In this document: in pieces, positions 19,440-29,149 of the stretch
Numbering within the stretch: the stretch's first letter is position 1
How the letters are laid out: every line of letters starts with the position of its first letter
Source: Orientallactaga sibirica
Lineage: Eukaryota > Chordata > Mammalia > Rodentia > Dipodidae
Length of the DNA stretch: 64,000 nucleotides
Assembly: GCA_036365145.1 (NCBI GenBank)
Contig: JAEOAD010001848.1
Span: forward strand, 356,020 to 420,019
Direction: 5' to 3'
Translations under genes and position numbers: made by a program
Notes under the pieces: generated by a model
The model's database searches: none
Told to the model about the DNA's origin: nothing
What the model saw: only the letters and a program-made list of their open reading frames with translations

Positions 19440-19830
19440 GCTTTAACCTTCTAACTGATGGGGTGAATTTTAAGATATTGTTCCATTTCAAGATAAGATT
19501 CAGTCTAGCACCTGATCCATGATTAAGCAGTGTATTTTCAGCCAATCAATCTGACAACTTACTGTAAAACGAAGTTTCTCTCCCCTAGGGTGAAGGCAAG
19601 GTCCAACTGAAAGCAAATACCAGCAAGATGCAGGGACTCTCCGTGTGGAAACAATAACAAGACCCCCAAAAAGCACATGAAGCAGACTCTCACTCTCTCC
19701 CCATTAGGAATACCTGCAACCTTTTCATTTTATCTGTGATATGATCAAGAGTGATGATCATAAATGAATCAGTGCAGCTGAGAAAAAATTTGGTTGAGGG
19801 TGGATGGGAATCATAACTGTAAAAATCTTA
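19440..19830. other. Unassigned DNA, no gene seen
   Basis: About 390 bp with no repeat or gene signature. Confidence 0.5.
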
Positions 19831-19831
19831 A

Positions 19832-20042
19832 GAAGTAGTGCTGGAGGGATGTCTTAGCGGCTAAGGCCTTTGACTGCAAAGCCAAAGGACCCAGGTGCAA
19901 TTCCCCAGGATCCACATTAGCCAGATGCGCAAGGGGGCACATGCATCTGGAGTTCATTTGCAGTGGCTGGAGCCTCTGGCGTGCCCATTCTCTTTTCTCT
20001 CTCTCTCTCTCTTTTTCTGTGAAATGAATGAATGAATAAGTG
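19832..20042 (+). mobile_element. Dip-like SINE
   Basis: AGTGCTGGAGGGATGTCTTA, B box GGTGCAATTCCCC, GGAGTTCATTTGCAGTGGCT, a CT tail and (AATG)n end GAAATGAATGAATGAATAAG. Confidence 0.94.
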
Positions 20043-20267
20043 TAAGAAGCATTGCTCTAGATCATGAATGAAAGTAGCCTGTTGCTGTGTGGGTCACGCA
20101 GTTTGGTAAATGCATTATTCCCCTGGCAATCCCTAGGCCTTGGATGGAAGGGGGAATTGGCAGCAGGCTCTTGGGGTCCCCCATCTTAGTGAAGTGCTGC
20201 CTGGGGAATAATCCATGAAGCACACAGTATGTTGTGCTCAAGCCAGCCTTTTTGTGTGAGCTTTAAA
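20043..20267. other. Unassigned spacer
   Basis: About 225 bp between two sense Dip-like copies. No feature recognised. Confidence 0.5.
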
Positions 20268-20435
20268 AAACTTTTGGGGCTGGAGAGATGGCTTAGTGGT
20301 TAATCACTTGCCTATGAAGCCTAAGGACCCCAGTTCAAGACACAATTCCCCAGTACCCGCGTAAGCCAGGTGTACAAAGTGGCGCATGCATCTGGAGTTC
20401 ATTTGCAGTGACTGGAGGCCCTGGCACACCCATTT

Positions 20436-20472
<37 letters not shown>

Positions 20473-20525
20473 CTTTCTCTCTCTGCCTGTTGCTAATAAA
20501 CAAATAAATATTTAAATAAACTTTT
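20268..20525 (+). mobile_element. Dip-like SINE with target duplication
   Basis: Full-length sense copy between direct repeats AAACTTTT (20268-20275 and 20518-20525). It shows the complete architecture: head GGGGCTGGAGAGATGGCTTA, body GGCGCATGCATCTGGAGTTC, (CT)n tail, GCCTCTTTCTCTCTCTGCCT, and an AATAAA-type A-rich end (AAACAAATAAATATTTAAAT). Confidence 0.96.
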
Positions 20526-20533
20526 CATTTTCT

Positions 20534-20730
20534 TTTTTTAAATTTCATTTATTAATGTATTTGAGAGAGAGTGGCAGATGGGCATGCCAGGCACTCTAGC
20601 CACTGGAAAAGAACTCCAGATGTGTGACCCCCTTGTGCAGCTGGCTTACATGAGTCCTGAGGAAACGAACCTGCGTCCTTTGGCTTTGCAGGCAAGCACC
20701 TTAACCACTAAGCCATTTCTCCAGCCCTTG
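20534..20730 (-). mobile_element. Dip-like SINE
   Basis: TTTCATTTATTAATGTATTT, GAGAGAGAGTGGCAGATGGG, CCCTTGTGCAGCTGGCTTAC and AAGCCATTTCTCCAGCCC. With the sense copy just upstream it forms an inverted pair with a spacer under 20 bp. Confidence 0.94.
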
Positions 20731-20892
20731 TGAGCCTTCTTTGTGTGTGTGTGTCCAGTAGGTCCTACTAGCTACCGCTGTATGTGAGGGTGATGGGGAA
20801 ATTGTTTCCAGCCGGGCCTGAAACTTAGTACTGTATGCCGGGTGGTATTCAGCTCTGACCTTTCTTTCTTCTTCTGTTTTTTAAAAATATAT

Positions 20893-21042
20893 ATTTTTTT
20901 TTTTTCGAGGTAGGGTTTCACTGTAGCTCAGGCTGACCTGGAATTCACTATGTAGTCTCAGGGGGCCTTGAACTCATGGCGATCCTCCTACCTCTACCTC
21001 CCAAGTGCTGGGAATAAAGGTGTGTGCCACCACACCCGGCTT
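20893..21042 (-). mobile_element. B1-like SINE
   Basis: TTTTTTTTTTCGAGGTAGGG, GGAATTCACTATGTAGTCTC, CCAAGTGCTGGGAATAAAGG and ACCACACCCGGC. Confidence 0.94.
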
Positions 21043-21265
21043 TTAATATTTTTATTTATTTTAATTTTACATTCATGTTGGTGCCTTCGGTAGCCTCCTC
21101 CCTGTCCTCTCCCCTCTTAAAGGACCCTCCTCATTGGGGAATGTGGGTCATGCACTATGGGGGTAGCCAACAGTTATGGGGAAAAGGCAGTGTCTCTGTG
21201 CATAATGACCCAACGTGTGGCTCTAACACTCTTTCTGCCCCCTTTTCCGTATATTTCTCTGCAGC
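21043..21265 (-). mobile_element. L1 3'-UTR fragment
   Basis: TTACATTCATGTTGGTGCC, AAAGGACCCTCCTCATTGGG, GAATGTGGGTCATGCACTAT, TGTGCATAATGACCCAACG and GCTCTAACACTCTTTCTGCC match, in order, the antisense 3' UTR of the L1 at 31.39-31.54 kb. The element stops inside the 3' UTR, so it is a short 5'-truncated L1 insertion. Confidence 0.88.
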
Positions 21266-21565
21266 TCTGACCTCTCCGGCCTCCAGGTAAAGCAGGGTGC
21301 ATACTCATCAGTTCCAGGAAGTTCTTCCTCTTCTTCCTCATCCTCCCTCTGACCCCCCAGATTGAGAGCTGAGGATAGAGCTGCCAGGTATTGGGAGTCT
21401 GGGCCTGTGAAGGAAGAGGGCTCTGCTCCTAAATGCTGCTCTCATGTGGTAGACTTAGAGAGGGCCCTCTGGTCAGGAAAGGAGAGTTGGACAGAGCAAA
21501 CCTGATGATCTGCCTGTCCTTTCCCTAGCACAGCTGTAACAAAGTACCACCATCCTCATCTCTTC
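21266..21565. other. Unassigned spacer
   Basis: About 300 bp with a CTTCCTCTTCTTCC pyrimidine patch. No gene or repeat family recognised. Confidence 0.5.
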
Positions 21566-21780
21566 GAATAGAAATTGCTGCCGGGCATGGTGGTGTACAC
21601 CTCTAATCCCAGCACTCGGGAGGCAGAGGCAGGAGGAGCACCGTGAGTTCAAGGACATCCTGAATTCTGGGTCAGCCTGGGCTACAGTGAGGCTATACCT
21701 CAAAAAACCAAAAAAAAATAAATAAATAAATAAATAATGAACAAACAAAAAATGAATAAAATAAAATAAAGAATAGAAAT
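21566..21780 (+). mobile_element. B1-like SINE with 10-bp target duplication
   Basis: Sense copy from GCCGGGCATGGTGGTGTACA to an AATAAATAAATA-rich tail, flanked by GAATAGAAAT at 21566-21575 and 21771-21780. The GAGACTACATAGTGAATTCC block is partly deleted to CATCCTGAATTCTGGG. Confidence 0.96.
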
Positions 21781-22017
21781 GTGCTCTCTCCTAGCTTGAG
21801 GTCCAAGATGTTGGCAGTCCCTTTCTCTGTATCGATTTAGAAGGGAGGGCTGTGCTCCAGGCCATGTTCCCACTGCTGTATTTTCTCAGCCTATGCCAGC
21901 AGAGCCCCAGTGTCCATGGGTTATCTTCCCAGTGTGTTTCTGTACCTGCATCTTCCTCTTCACTTATTAGGCCACAAGGCCATGTGAGTTTTCTTCTGTA
22001 ACTTTCACAACTTCCAC

Positions 22018-22260
22018 GTATAAGTTTTTAAAAAAATTATTACATTTATTTAAGAGAGAAAGTAACAGAGACACAGAGAGAGAGAGAGAGACACGGGGGG
22101 AGCATGCAAGAGAAAGCATGCTCATGCCAGGACCTTCAGTCACTGAAAACTAACTGCAGAAGCATGTGCCATCCTATGCATCTGGCTTACATGGTTCCTG
22201 GGCAATAGAACCGGATCCTTTGGCTTTGCAGGCAAGCACCCCAGCTCATGTATAAGTTTT
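22018..22260 (-). mobile_element. Dip-like SINE with 11-bp target duplication
   Basis: Perfect direct repeats GTATAAGTTTT at 22018-22028 and 22250-22260 enclose an antisense copy. It has an (AG)n tail, GGACCTTCAGTCACTGAAAA and TTTGGCTTTGCAGGCAAGCA. The final head AAGCCATCTCTCCAG is lost, leaving only CCCCAGC. Confidence 0.96.
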
Positions 22261-22281
22261 GATTTGGGTTTCTATGTGGCT

Positions 22282-22490
22282 AGTTTTTTTAAATTTTTTT
22301 TTTTATTTGAGAGAGAGAGAGAGAGACAGACAGTGAGAACGGGCACACCAGGGCCCCCAGCCACTGCAAACGAACTCCAGACACATACGCCTGCTTGTGC
22401 ATCTGGCTTATGTGGGTCCTGTGAAATTGAACCTGGGTCCTTTGGCTTTGCAGGCAAGCGCCTTCACCACTAAGCTATCCCTCCAGAACT
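22282..22490 (-). mobile_element. Dip-like SINE
   Basis: AAATTTTTTTTTTTATTTGA, GAGAGAGAGACAGACAGTGA, GCCTGCTTGTGCATCTGGCT and AAGCTATCCCTCCAGAAC. The long T run and good consensus match suggest a fairly young copy. Confidence 0.94.
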
Positions 22491-22641
22491 TTTCTTTTGT
22501 TTTTCTGAGGGGTGTCACTGTAGTTCAGGCTTACCTGAAATTCACTCTGTAGTCTCAGGGTGGCCTTGAACTTACAGTGATCCTCCTACCACTGCCTCCC
22601 AAGTGCTGGGATTCAAGCCATGCGCCACCACACCCAGCTTA
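22491..22641 (-). mobile_element. B1-like SINE
   Basis: TTTTGTTTTTCTGAGGGGTG, GAAATTCACTCTGTAGTCTC and CGCCACCACACCCAGCTT. Confidence 0.93.
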
Positions 22642-22678
22642 TTTAGTATTTCTTTATTGGATTTCAGTAAAAAATGTT
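22642..22678 (-). repeat. Shared 3'-terminal motif of unknown element
   Basis: TTTAGTATTTCTTTATTGGA followed by TTTCAGTAAAAAATG is the reverse complement of the tail at 18218-18250. The two copies differ at a few positions. Only this end is present here, sandwiched between two SINEs. Confidence 0.55.
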
Positions 22679-22874
22679 TTATTTATTTAATTATTTGAGA
22701 CAGAGAGAGGGAGAGAGCAAGAATGGGCATGCCAGAGCCTCTAGCCACTGCAAACAAATGCTAGACATATGTGCCACCTTGCACATCTGACTTACTTGGG
22801 TCCTGGGGAATCCAACTTGGGTCCTTGGGTTTTTCAGGCAAGTGCCTTAACCACTAAGCCATTTCTACAGCAAG
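22679..22874 (-). mobile_element. Dip-like SINE
   Basis: TTATTTATTTAATTATTTGA, CAGAGAGAGGGAGAGAGCAA, GCCACCTTGCACATCTGACT and AAGCCATTTCTACAGC. Confidence 0.94.
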
Positions 22875-22892
22875 GAATATATATATATATAA

Positions 22893-23040
22893 ATTATTTG
22901 AGGTAGGGTTTCACTCTAGCTCAGGCTGTCCTGGAATTCCCTCTGTAGTCTCAGGGTGGCCTTGAACTCACCATTATCCTCCTACCCCTGCCTCCCCAGA
23001 GTTCTGGGATTCAAGGCTTTCACCACCATGCACGGCTTAA
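22893..23040 (-). mobile_element. B1-like SINE
   Basis: TTATTTGAGGTAGGGTTTCA, GGAATTCCCTCTGTAGTCTC and CACCACCATGCACGGCTT. It is preceded by a short (AT)n run at 22879-22890. Confidence 0.93.
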
Positions 23041-23874
23041 GATTTTTATTATTAAATTATTATATTTATTGAGGAAAGTACACAACCAAGGAAAGGCACC
23101 CACGTGGCTGGAGAGTCCACCATGGAGGGTCTGGCAAAAAACTGCAGAAAGAGAAGAAAGAAGAGAAAGTTCAATGAGTTCCTGTCATGTGAGTGCCCAG
23201 TGCCTCTCCAGCTCCTCTCTACACTCCACAAATGCCACCCACTTACTGTGGTGGCTACAGATTAGAAGGGATAGAAATGACCTTGTAGGAGATGCTGAGG
23301 AAATGTAACCCTTGTGGATGGGTGTGTGGCAGGTGTAGGTGTTCTGAGGTTAAGGCTCTGCCCCACCCTGGGTGGCCAAAGGACTGGTTCCTGGCAGTGG
23401 AGGGGTTGTGCTTCACACAGGTGTTTCCCACTGCTGAATCAGGCTGCACACACAAGCTTATGAGAGGAGCACAGGTGTGTGGCAGGGCGAGGTGAGCCAG
23501 GTGGCTTAACTCGGGCATGCAGGGATTTGGAGCCCCACCCTGGTGTTAGAGAGTGTAGAAAGCAGGTTCTGGGCCTGGCCAGGGCCAAGACACACGGACC
23601 TCATCTTCACACTGCCTCAGCCGGTCGTTGAGTTTTACTTTCTCTCTTTAGAGTGAGTTCTGAGAATGTGGACATGCGTAGACAAGCAAAGGATGCAGTT
23701 CCTGGTTTATTATAATGACTTACTCTCTAAAAGTGAAGGCACATCCCATACAGGAAACAATGTTTCAGTCAGTCAGAGCATAGTACGTGTGCGCTCAAGG
23801 TCAAGGCTGATGACAAAGGGCCGAGAAGGCTCCATCTGTACATCTATGCCACCGGGTTTAAGGAAAACCCTGGG
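23041..23874. other. Unassigned DNA, no gene seen
   Basis: About 830 bp. Overlapping frames on both strands at 23255-23518 are incompatible with each other and show no known domain. The region is GC-richer than the surroundings. No repeat family recognised. Confidence 0.5.
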
Positions 23875-23875
23875 G

Positions 23876-24055
23876 GCTTATATTTTTATTTATTTGAGGG
23901 AGCGGGAAAGAGAGAGAGAGGGAAATGGGCACACAAGGGCTTCCAGCCACTGCAAACAAACTCTAGATGCGTGTGCATTGGTTCTGGGGAATCAAACCAG
24001 GCTCCTTTGCCTTTGCAGGCAAGCACCTTAACCACTAAGCCATCTCTCCAGCCAA
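23876..24055 (-). mobile_element. Dip-like SINE
   Basis: TTATATTTTTATTTATTTGA, GGGCTTCCAGCCACTGCAAA and AAGCCATCTCTCCAGCC. The CACCTTGTGCATCTGGCTTA part is deleted between GTGTGCA and TTGGTTCTGG. Confidence 0.93.
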
Positions 24056-24069
24056 ACCCTGGGGCCTTT

Positions 24070-24184
24070 TTAAAAAATATATTTTTATTTATTTATTTGA
24101 GAGAGAGAGAGATTGGGTGTGCCAAGGCCTCCAGCCACTGCAGATGAACTACAGATGCATGCGCCCCCTTGTGCATCTGACTGG
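24070..24184 (-). mobile_element. Dip-like SINE, tail half
   Basis: ATATTTTTATTTATTTATTT, GAGAGAGAGAGATTGGGTGT and CCCCCTTGTGCATCTGACTG, then it stops. The tRNA-like half is missing, which on the sense strand means 5' truncation. Confidence 0.92.
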
Positions 24185-24199
24185 GGGCATTTTAAAAAT

Positions 24200-24378
24200 G
24201 ATTTTAAGGCCTGGCGTGGTGGCACATGCCTTTAATCCCAGCACTTGGGAGGCAGAGTTTGGAGGATAGTGGTGAGTTAATGGCCACCCTGAGAATACAG
24301 AGTGAATTCCAAGTCAGCCTGAGCTAGAGTGAAACCCTACATTGAAAAAAAAAAAAAAAAAAAAAAAAAAGATTTTAA
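24200..24378 (+). mobile_element. B1-like SINE with target duplication
   Basis: Sense copy GGCCTGGCGTGGTGGCACAT to an A run of about 27, flanked by GATTTTAA at 24200-24207 and 24371-24378. Confidence 0.96.
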
Positions 24379-24888
24379 AACGTCAAATGGTGCTGAATGG
24401 AGGAAATTGTTTTGCACTGATGGATATTAGGGAGCAGGAATCCTTGGGCTGCTTAAGAGTTTTCTCAAAGGTCTGCTTGGGTTCTGATATTGTCACCATG
24501 CCCTGGTTAGGAGGAATGCCTAATTGACTTCTTCCCCCATCTATGCCAGGATCATAAACTAAATTGTCTTGACTTAGCAACATATGAGATGGCTAATGCC
24601 AAAATGTGACTTATATTGAAAATGTCACTGGCGGTGGGAACACATCTCAGTGTCCCCACCTTTGCTCTCTGAAGGCCTTCCACTCAGGTGCAGCTGGGAT
24701 TCTTAATACAGTTGAATGGAATTAGTGAGCCTGTGTTACGAGAATGGAAAGATGATTGAGGAGAGTCAGTTGTGGGCCTCAGGAGAATGCCCCCAAATTC
24801 TTCAGCAGCATTGCATCAGTGACTAGGGGGCTTTTGGAGTTACTTGTTTGAAGGAGGGGGGCTACTCATTTCCTTATATAATGATTTT
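24379..24888. other. Unassigned DNA, no gene seen
   Basis: About 510 bp without a recognised repeat. The short frames at 24342-24583 lie on opposite strands over the same bases, and one starts in the SINE poly-A. Confidence 0.5.
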
Positions 24889-25026
24889 ATGGTCCGTGTG
24901 TTGTGGCTCACACCTTTAATCCCAGCACTCAGGAGGCAGAGGTAGGAGGATCGCCATGAGTTCCATACCACCCTGAGACTCCACAGTGAATTCCAGGTCA
25001 GCCTAAGCTACAGTGAGACCCTACCA
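24889..25026 (+). mobile_element. B1-like SINE, tail missing
   Basis: TGGTCCGTGTGTTGTGGCTC, then AATCCCAGCACTCAGGAGGC, to GCTACAGTGAGACCCTACCA. It ends without an A-tail. Confidence 0.92.
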
Positions 25027-25049
25027 ATGTAACCATAAGGCTCCTAACC

Positions 25050-25256
25050 AATATTTTATGTATTTATATATTTATGTATGTATTTATTTATGGGAGAGAG
25101 AGAATGGGTGCACCAGGGCCTTTAGCCACCACAAACGAATTCCAGATGCATTCACCACCATGTGCATCTGGCTTACGTGGGGCCTGGAAAATTGAACCAG
25201 GGTCCTTAGGCTTCACAGGCATGCACCTTAACCATTAAACCATCTCTCCAGGCCCC
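25050..25256 (-). mobile_element. Dip-like SINE
   Basis: ATTTTATGTATTTATATATT, GGGAGAGAGAGAATGGGTGC, CACCATGTGCATCTGGCTTA and AAACCATCTCTCCAGGCCC. Confidence 0.94.
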
Positions 25257-25321
25257 AATAACGTTTTTAAAAATTAAAGTAAGTTTGCTATGCATAGACC
25301 ACAAAGACATTCAAGAATGAG

Positions 25322-25438
25322 GTATGGCTGGTTGTGGTGGCACACACCTTTAATCCCAGCCCTCAGGACGCAGAGGTGGGAGGATCACTGTGAGCTCAAG
25401 GTCAACCTGTGCTAGAGGGAGACCCTACCAGGAAAAAA
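25322..25438 (+). mobile_element. B1-like SINE, internally deleted
   Basis: GTATGGCTGGTTGTGGTGGC, GCCCTCAGGACGCAGAGGTG, then a jump to AACCTGTGCTAGAGGGAGAC. The CTGAGACTACATAGTGAATT block is missing. Confidence 0.92.
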
Positions 25439-25524
25439 GACACAATGTGGTAGGGAGGGCTGTTATCCTCCAGATATAACCTGATGCCAGCAGAGCATGC
25501 CTTCTCCTATCAGGCCTGTCAAAG

Positions 25525-25756
25525 TAATCGAGCAGAGGGCTGGAGGGTTGGCTTAGTGGTTCAGGCGCTTGCCTGCAAAGCCAAAGGACACAGGTTCGAT
25601 TCCCCAGGACCCACATTAGCCAGATGCACAAGGGGGAGCATGCATCTGGAGTTGGTTTGCAGTGTCTAGAGGCCCTGGCACATCTATCTCTCTCTCCCTC
25701 TTTCTCTGCTGAATAAATAAATAGATTTAAAAATTAAAAAAAAAAAAACTAATCGA
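25525..25756 (+). mobile_element. Dip-like SINE; right duplication split by B1
   Basis: Sense copy starting GGGCTGGAGGGTTGGCTTAG with B box GGTTCGATTCCCC. The left flank TAATCGAGCAGAG (25525-25537) reappears on the right as TAATCGA (25750-25756), then a B1, then GAGCAGAG (25910-25917). The right duplication was therefore interrupted by the later B1. Confidence 0.94.
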
Positions 25757-25909
25757 AGCCAGTTGTGGTGGTGCATGTCTTTAATCCCAGCACTCAGGAG
25801 GCAGAGGTAGGAGGATCACTGTGAGTTTGAGGCCTCCCTGAGACTACATACTGAGTTCCAGGTCACTTTGAAATAGAGTGAAACCCTATCTCAAAAAAAA
25901 AAAAAAATG
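25757..25909 (+). mobile_element. B1-like SINE nested in Dip target duplication
   Basis: AGCCAGTTGTGGTGGTGCAT, TGAGGCCTCCCTGAGACTAC, AAACCCTATCTC and an A run. Its position inside the right duplication of the Dip-like SINE orders the two insertions: Dip first, B1 second. Confidence 0.95.
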
Positions 25910-25917
25910 GAGCAGAG

Positions 25918-26548
25918 CCATGCAGTGAGAAGTAACCAGGTCTATGGAATTGGCAATGGAGCTATTATTCACACCACTGGTAAAAGGAGGGGCGAGGGTC
26001 ATGAGCCACTTCCCTGGAATTGTAGCCATTACTCCTTCCTGCCTCCCTGGGCTGCTAAGTAGAGGGTGTGGTCCATTTTTCCTACCTGATGGGGGAGACC
26101 TGGCAGTAATGCAGCTGTTTTGGGGTCACCCACACACTCCTGTAAATCACACCCCACTTGTGCTCTGTAAGTCAACCAGTTAATTTGATTGGTTCACCTG
26201 GTTGGAATTTGGTGGAATTGTGAGCAGTGACAGCGCTAGGATATGGCTTCATACTGTCACTCTCAGCAGGGTTAGTAGTTACACTCATATTCTAGGGGCC
26301 TCAACTCAGGATAAAACCCAGGATTAGTGACTTCCTCCCAGTGATTGTGTGTGAGTAATTGAAAGGTAAACATAAGACTGAGGATTCACAGTGTTGATAT
26401 GTGTTTGCATATTGTCAATGTTGTGTGTGTACCGATCTGAGTATGGCAATAGAATGAGGAAGCTGTTTATATCTGATGAGTGCTTTTGCACCTATGAATT
26501 TGTGGCATCCCCAGATTCTTGTCTTAGGAATTTAAAGAAGTGAAATTC
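25918..26548. other. Unassigned DNA, no gene seen
   Basis: About 630 bp of ordinary composition with no repeat or coding signature that I can support. Confidence 0.5.
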
Positions 26549-26549
26549 T

Positions 26550-26571
26550 GGGCCTGGAGAGATGGCTTGGT
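26550..26571 (+). mobile_element. Dip-like SINE head fused to L1
   Basis: GGGCCTGGAGAGATGGCTT is the first 19 bases of a sense Dip-like SINE and then becomes L1 (GGTAGTATAACTT). The bases ATGGCTT are common to the SINE head and to the L1 ORF2 at this point (compare AATGGCTTTGTAGTATAACT at 34012), so the join used shared bases. Confidence 0.6.
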
Positions 26572-26574
26572 AGT

Positions 26575-29084
26575 ATAACTTAAAATCAGGTATGGTTATA
26601 TCACCTGCCTGATTTTTGTTGCACAAAATTGTTTTGGCTTTTCCAGGTTTTTTTGTGTTTCCAGATGTAATTTAGTATTTTTTTTTCTATTTCTGTGAAG
26701 AACGCTATTGGAATTTTATTGGGGATCGCATTAAATGTGTAGATTACTTTTGGTAAGATTGACATTTTCACAATATTGATTCTTCCAATCCAGGAGCATG
26801 GGATGTCTTTCCATTTCCTTGTGTATTCTGTAATTTGTCACTCAAGTTTTTTTAAAGTTCTCATTTTAGAGATCCTTCACTTCCTTGGTTAAGTTTATTC
26901 CAAGGTTTTTTTTTTTTTTGAGGCAATTGTGAATGGGAGAGATTCCCTGATTTCATCCTCTGCATGTTTGTTGTTAGAATCATATCATCTGCAAATAATG
27001 ATAATTTGATCTCTTCCCTTCTGATTTGTATCCCCTTTATGGGTGTCTCTTGCCTTATTGCTATGGCTAAGACTTCCAGTACTGTATTAAATAGTAGTGG
27101 GGAAAGTGGACACCTTTGTCTTGTTCCTGAATTTAGAGGAAAAGCTTCAAGTTTTTCCCCATTTAGTATTATGTTGGCTGTAGGTTTGTCTTAAATAGCT
27201 TCTATTATGTTGAGATATGTTCCTTCTATTCCCAGTTTCTGTAATACTTTCACCATGAAGGGGTGTTTGATTTTGTCGAATGCCTTTTCTACATCTATTG
27301 AGATGACCATGTGATTTTTGTCCTTCAGACCATTTATATGGTGTATTACATTTATGGATTTGCGTATGTTGAACCATCCCTGCATCTCTGGGATAAAGCC
27401 TACTTGGTCAGGGTGAATAATCTTTCTGATATATTCTTGTGTTCTGTTTGCCAGTATTTTGTTGAGAATTTTTGCATCTATGTTCATGAGGGAGATTGGT
27501 CTATCATTTTCTTTTTTGATCTGTCTTTTTCAGGTTTGGGTATCAGGGTGATGCTGGCTTCATAGAAGGAATTTGGTAGAATTCCTTCCTTTTCTATTTT
27601 ATGGAAAAGTTTGAGAAGCATTGGTGTTAGATCTTCCAGGAATGTCTGGTAAAATTCAGCAGTGAATCCATCTAGGCCTGGGCTCTTTTTTAGTTGGGAG
27701 ATTTTTTATGACTGCCTGGATCTCTGTTATAGGTCTATTTAAATGGTTTATCTCATCTTGATTTAATTTTGGTAGGTCATATGAAGCAAGGAAATCATCC
27801 ATTTCTTTCAGGTATTCAAACATAGAGGCATATATATTCTTAAAGTATGTCCGTATGATTTTCTGAATTTCTTTGGTATCTGTTGTGATGTTGCCTTTTT
27901 CATCTCTAATCTTATCAATTTTTGTCTCTTCTCTCTTTCTTTTGGTCAGATTTGCTAAGGGTTTGTCAATCTTGTTTATCCTTTCAAAGAACCAACTTTT
28001 TGTTTCATTGATTTTTTAATTGTTTTTTTTGGTTTCCATTTCATTAATTTCTGCCCTAACCTTTATTATTTCTTCCCACCTACTGATTTTTGGTCTGCCT
28101 TGTTCCTCTCTGTCCAAGGCCTTAAGGTGAAGCATTAAATTGTTTAGTTTTGAACTCTCTAATTTCTTAATATAGGCACTTAGAGCTATAAATTTCCCTT
28201 GTAGGACTGCCTTCATTGTGTCCCATAGGTTTTTGTATGTTGTATTCTCATCATCATTTGATTCTATGAATTTCTTGATTACCTTTTTAATTTCTTCAAT
28301 GACCCATACATCGTTCAATAATGTACTGTTTAGTCTCCATGAATTTCTATATGCTCTGTAGTTTTTCTTGTTGTTGATTTGCAGTTTAATCCCATTGTGG
28401 TCAGATAGCATACAAGGGATTATTTCAATTTTCCTGTATTTGTTAAGATTTGATTTGTGCCCTATCATATGGTCTATTTTAGAGAATATCCCATGTGCTG
28501 CTGAGAAGAATGAATATTCTGCAGCATTTGGATGGAATGTTCTGTATATATCTGTTAGGTCCATTTGTTCCATGATATCATTTAATGCAGATGTCTCTCT
28601 GTTTATTTTTTGTTGGGTAGACCTGTCAAGTGATGAGAGCGGGGTATTGAAGTCACCCACTACTATTGTGTTGGGAGTTATCTCTGACCTTAAGTCCGAT
28701 AGTGTTTGTTTGATGAAATTGGGGGCCCCCATGTTGGGAGCATATATGTTTAGGTTTGTGATGTCCTCCTTTTGGAGTATTCCTTTAATCAGTATAAAGT
28801 GACCTTCTTTATCTTTCCTCACTAATGTTGGTTTGAAGTCTATCCTGTCAGAAATTAGGATGGCAACCCCTGCTTGTTTTCTAGGTCCATTTGCTTGATA
28901 TACCTTTTTCCAACCTTTCACCCTCAGAATGTTTCTATCTTTTAATGAGAGGTGAGTTTCTTGGAGGCAACAGATGGTAGGATCCTGCTTTTTAATCCAT
29001 TCTGCCAGTCTGTCTTTTGGTTGGGGCATTGAGGCCATTGATATTAAGAGTTATTATTGAAAGATATGTATTTGATCTCTCCAT
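26575..29084 (-). pseudogene. L1 ORF2 (endonuclease/reverse transcriptase), broken
   Basis: The family start is probably ATG at 29082-29084 ([20 protein letters not shown]). A one-base shift near 29000-29012 moves into the frame of a 340-codon open stretch, 29038-28016. This holds the APE-type endonuclease with motifs [29 protein letters not shown] and LSDHNGI. A stop at 28016 is followed by further shifted pieces and the start of reverse transcriptase (27487-27191, with [20 protein letters not shown] and VEKAFDKI). The FADD active-site box is still readable around 26975-26990. Everything C-terminal to about 26575 is gone. Confidence 0.92.
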
Positions 29085-29149
29085 TTTTCTTGTTTTGTAG
29101 TTCTTCCTGGTTTTCGTTTTACTCACTTGTTCTAACTGTTGAGTATGAT

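Noticed and set aside
23069..23518. Overlapping frames in GC-richer unique DNA
   Set aside because: Opposite-strand frames over the same bases, no motif, no convincing splice or start signals.
28368..28802. 144-codon plus-strand frame
   Set aside because: It is the complement of the L1 ORF2 endonuclease-coding sequence. The same applies to the plus frames at 29679-30074, 34223-34630 and 34738-35112.
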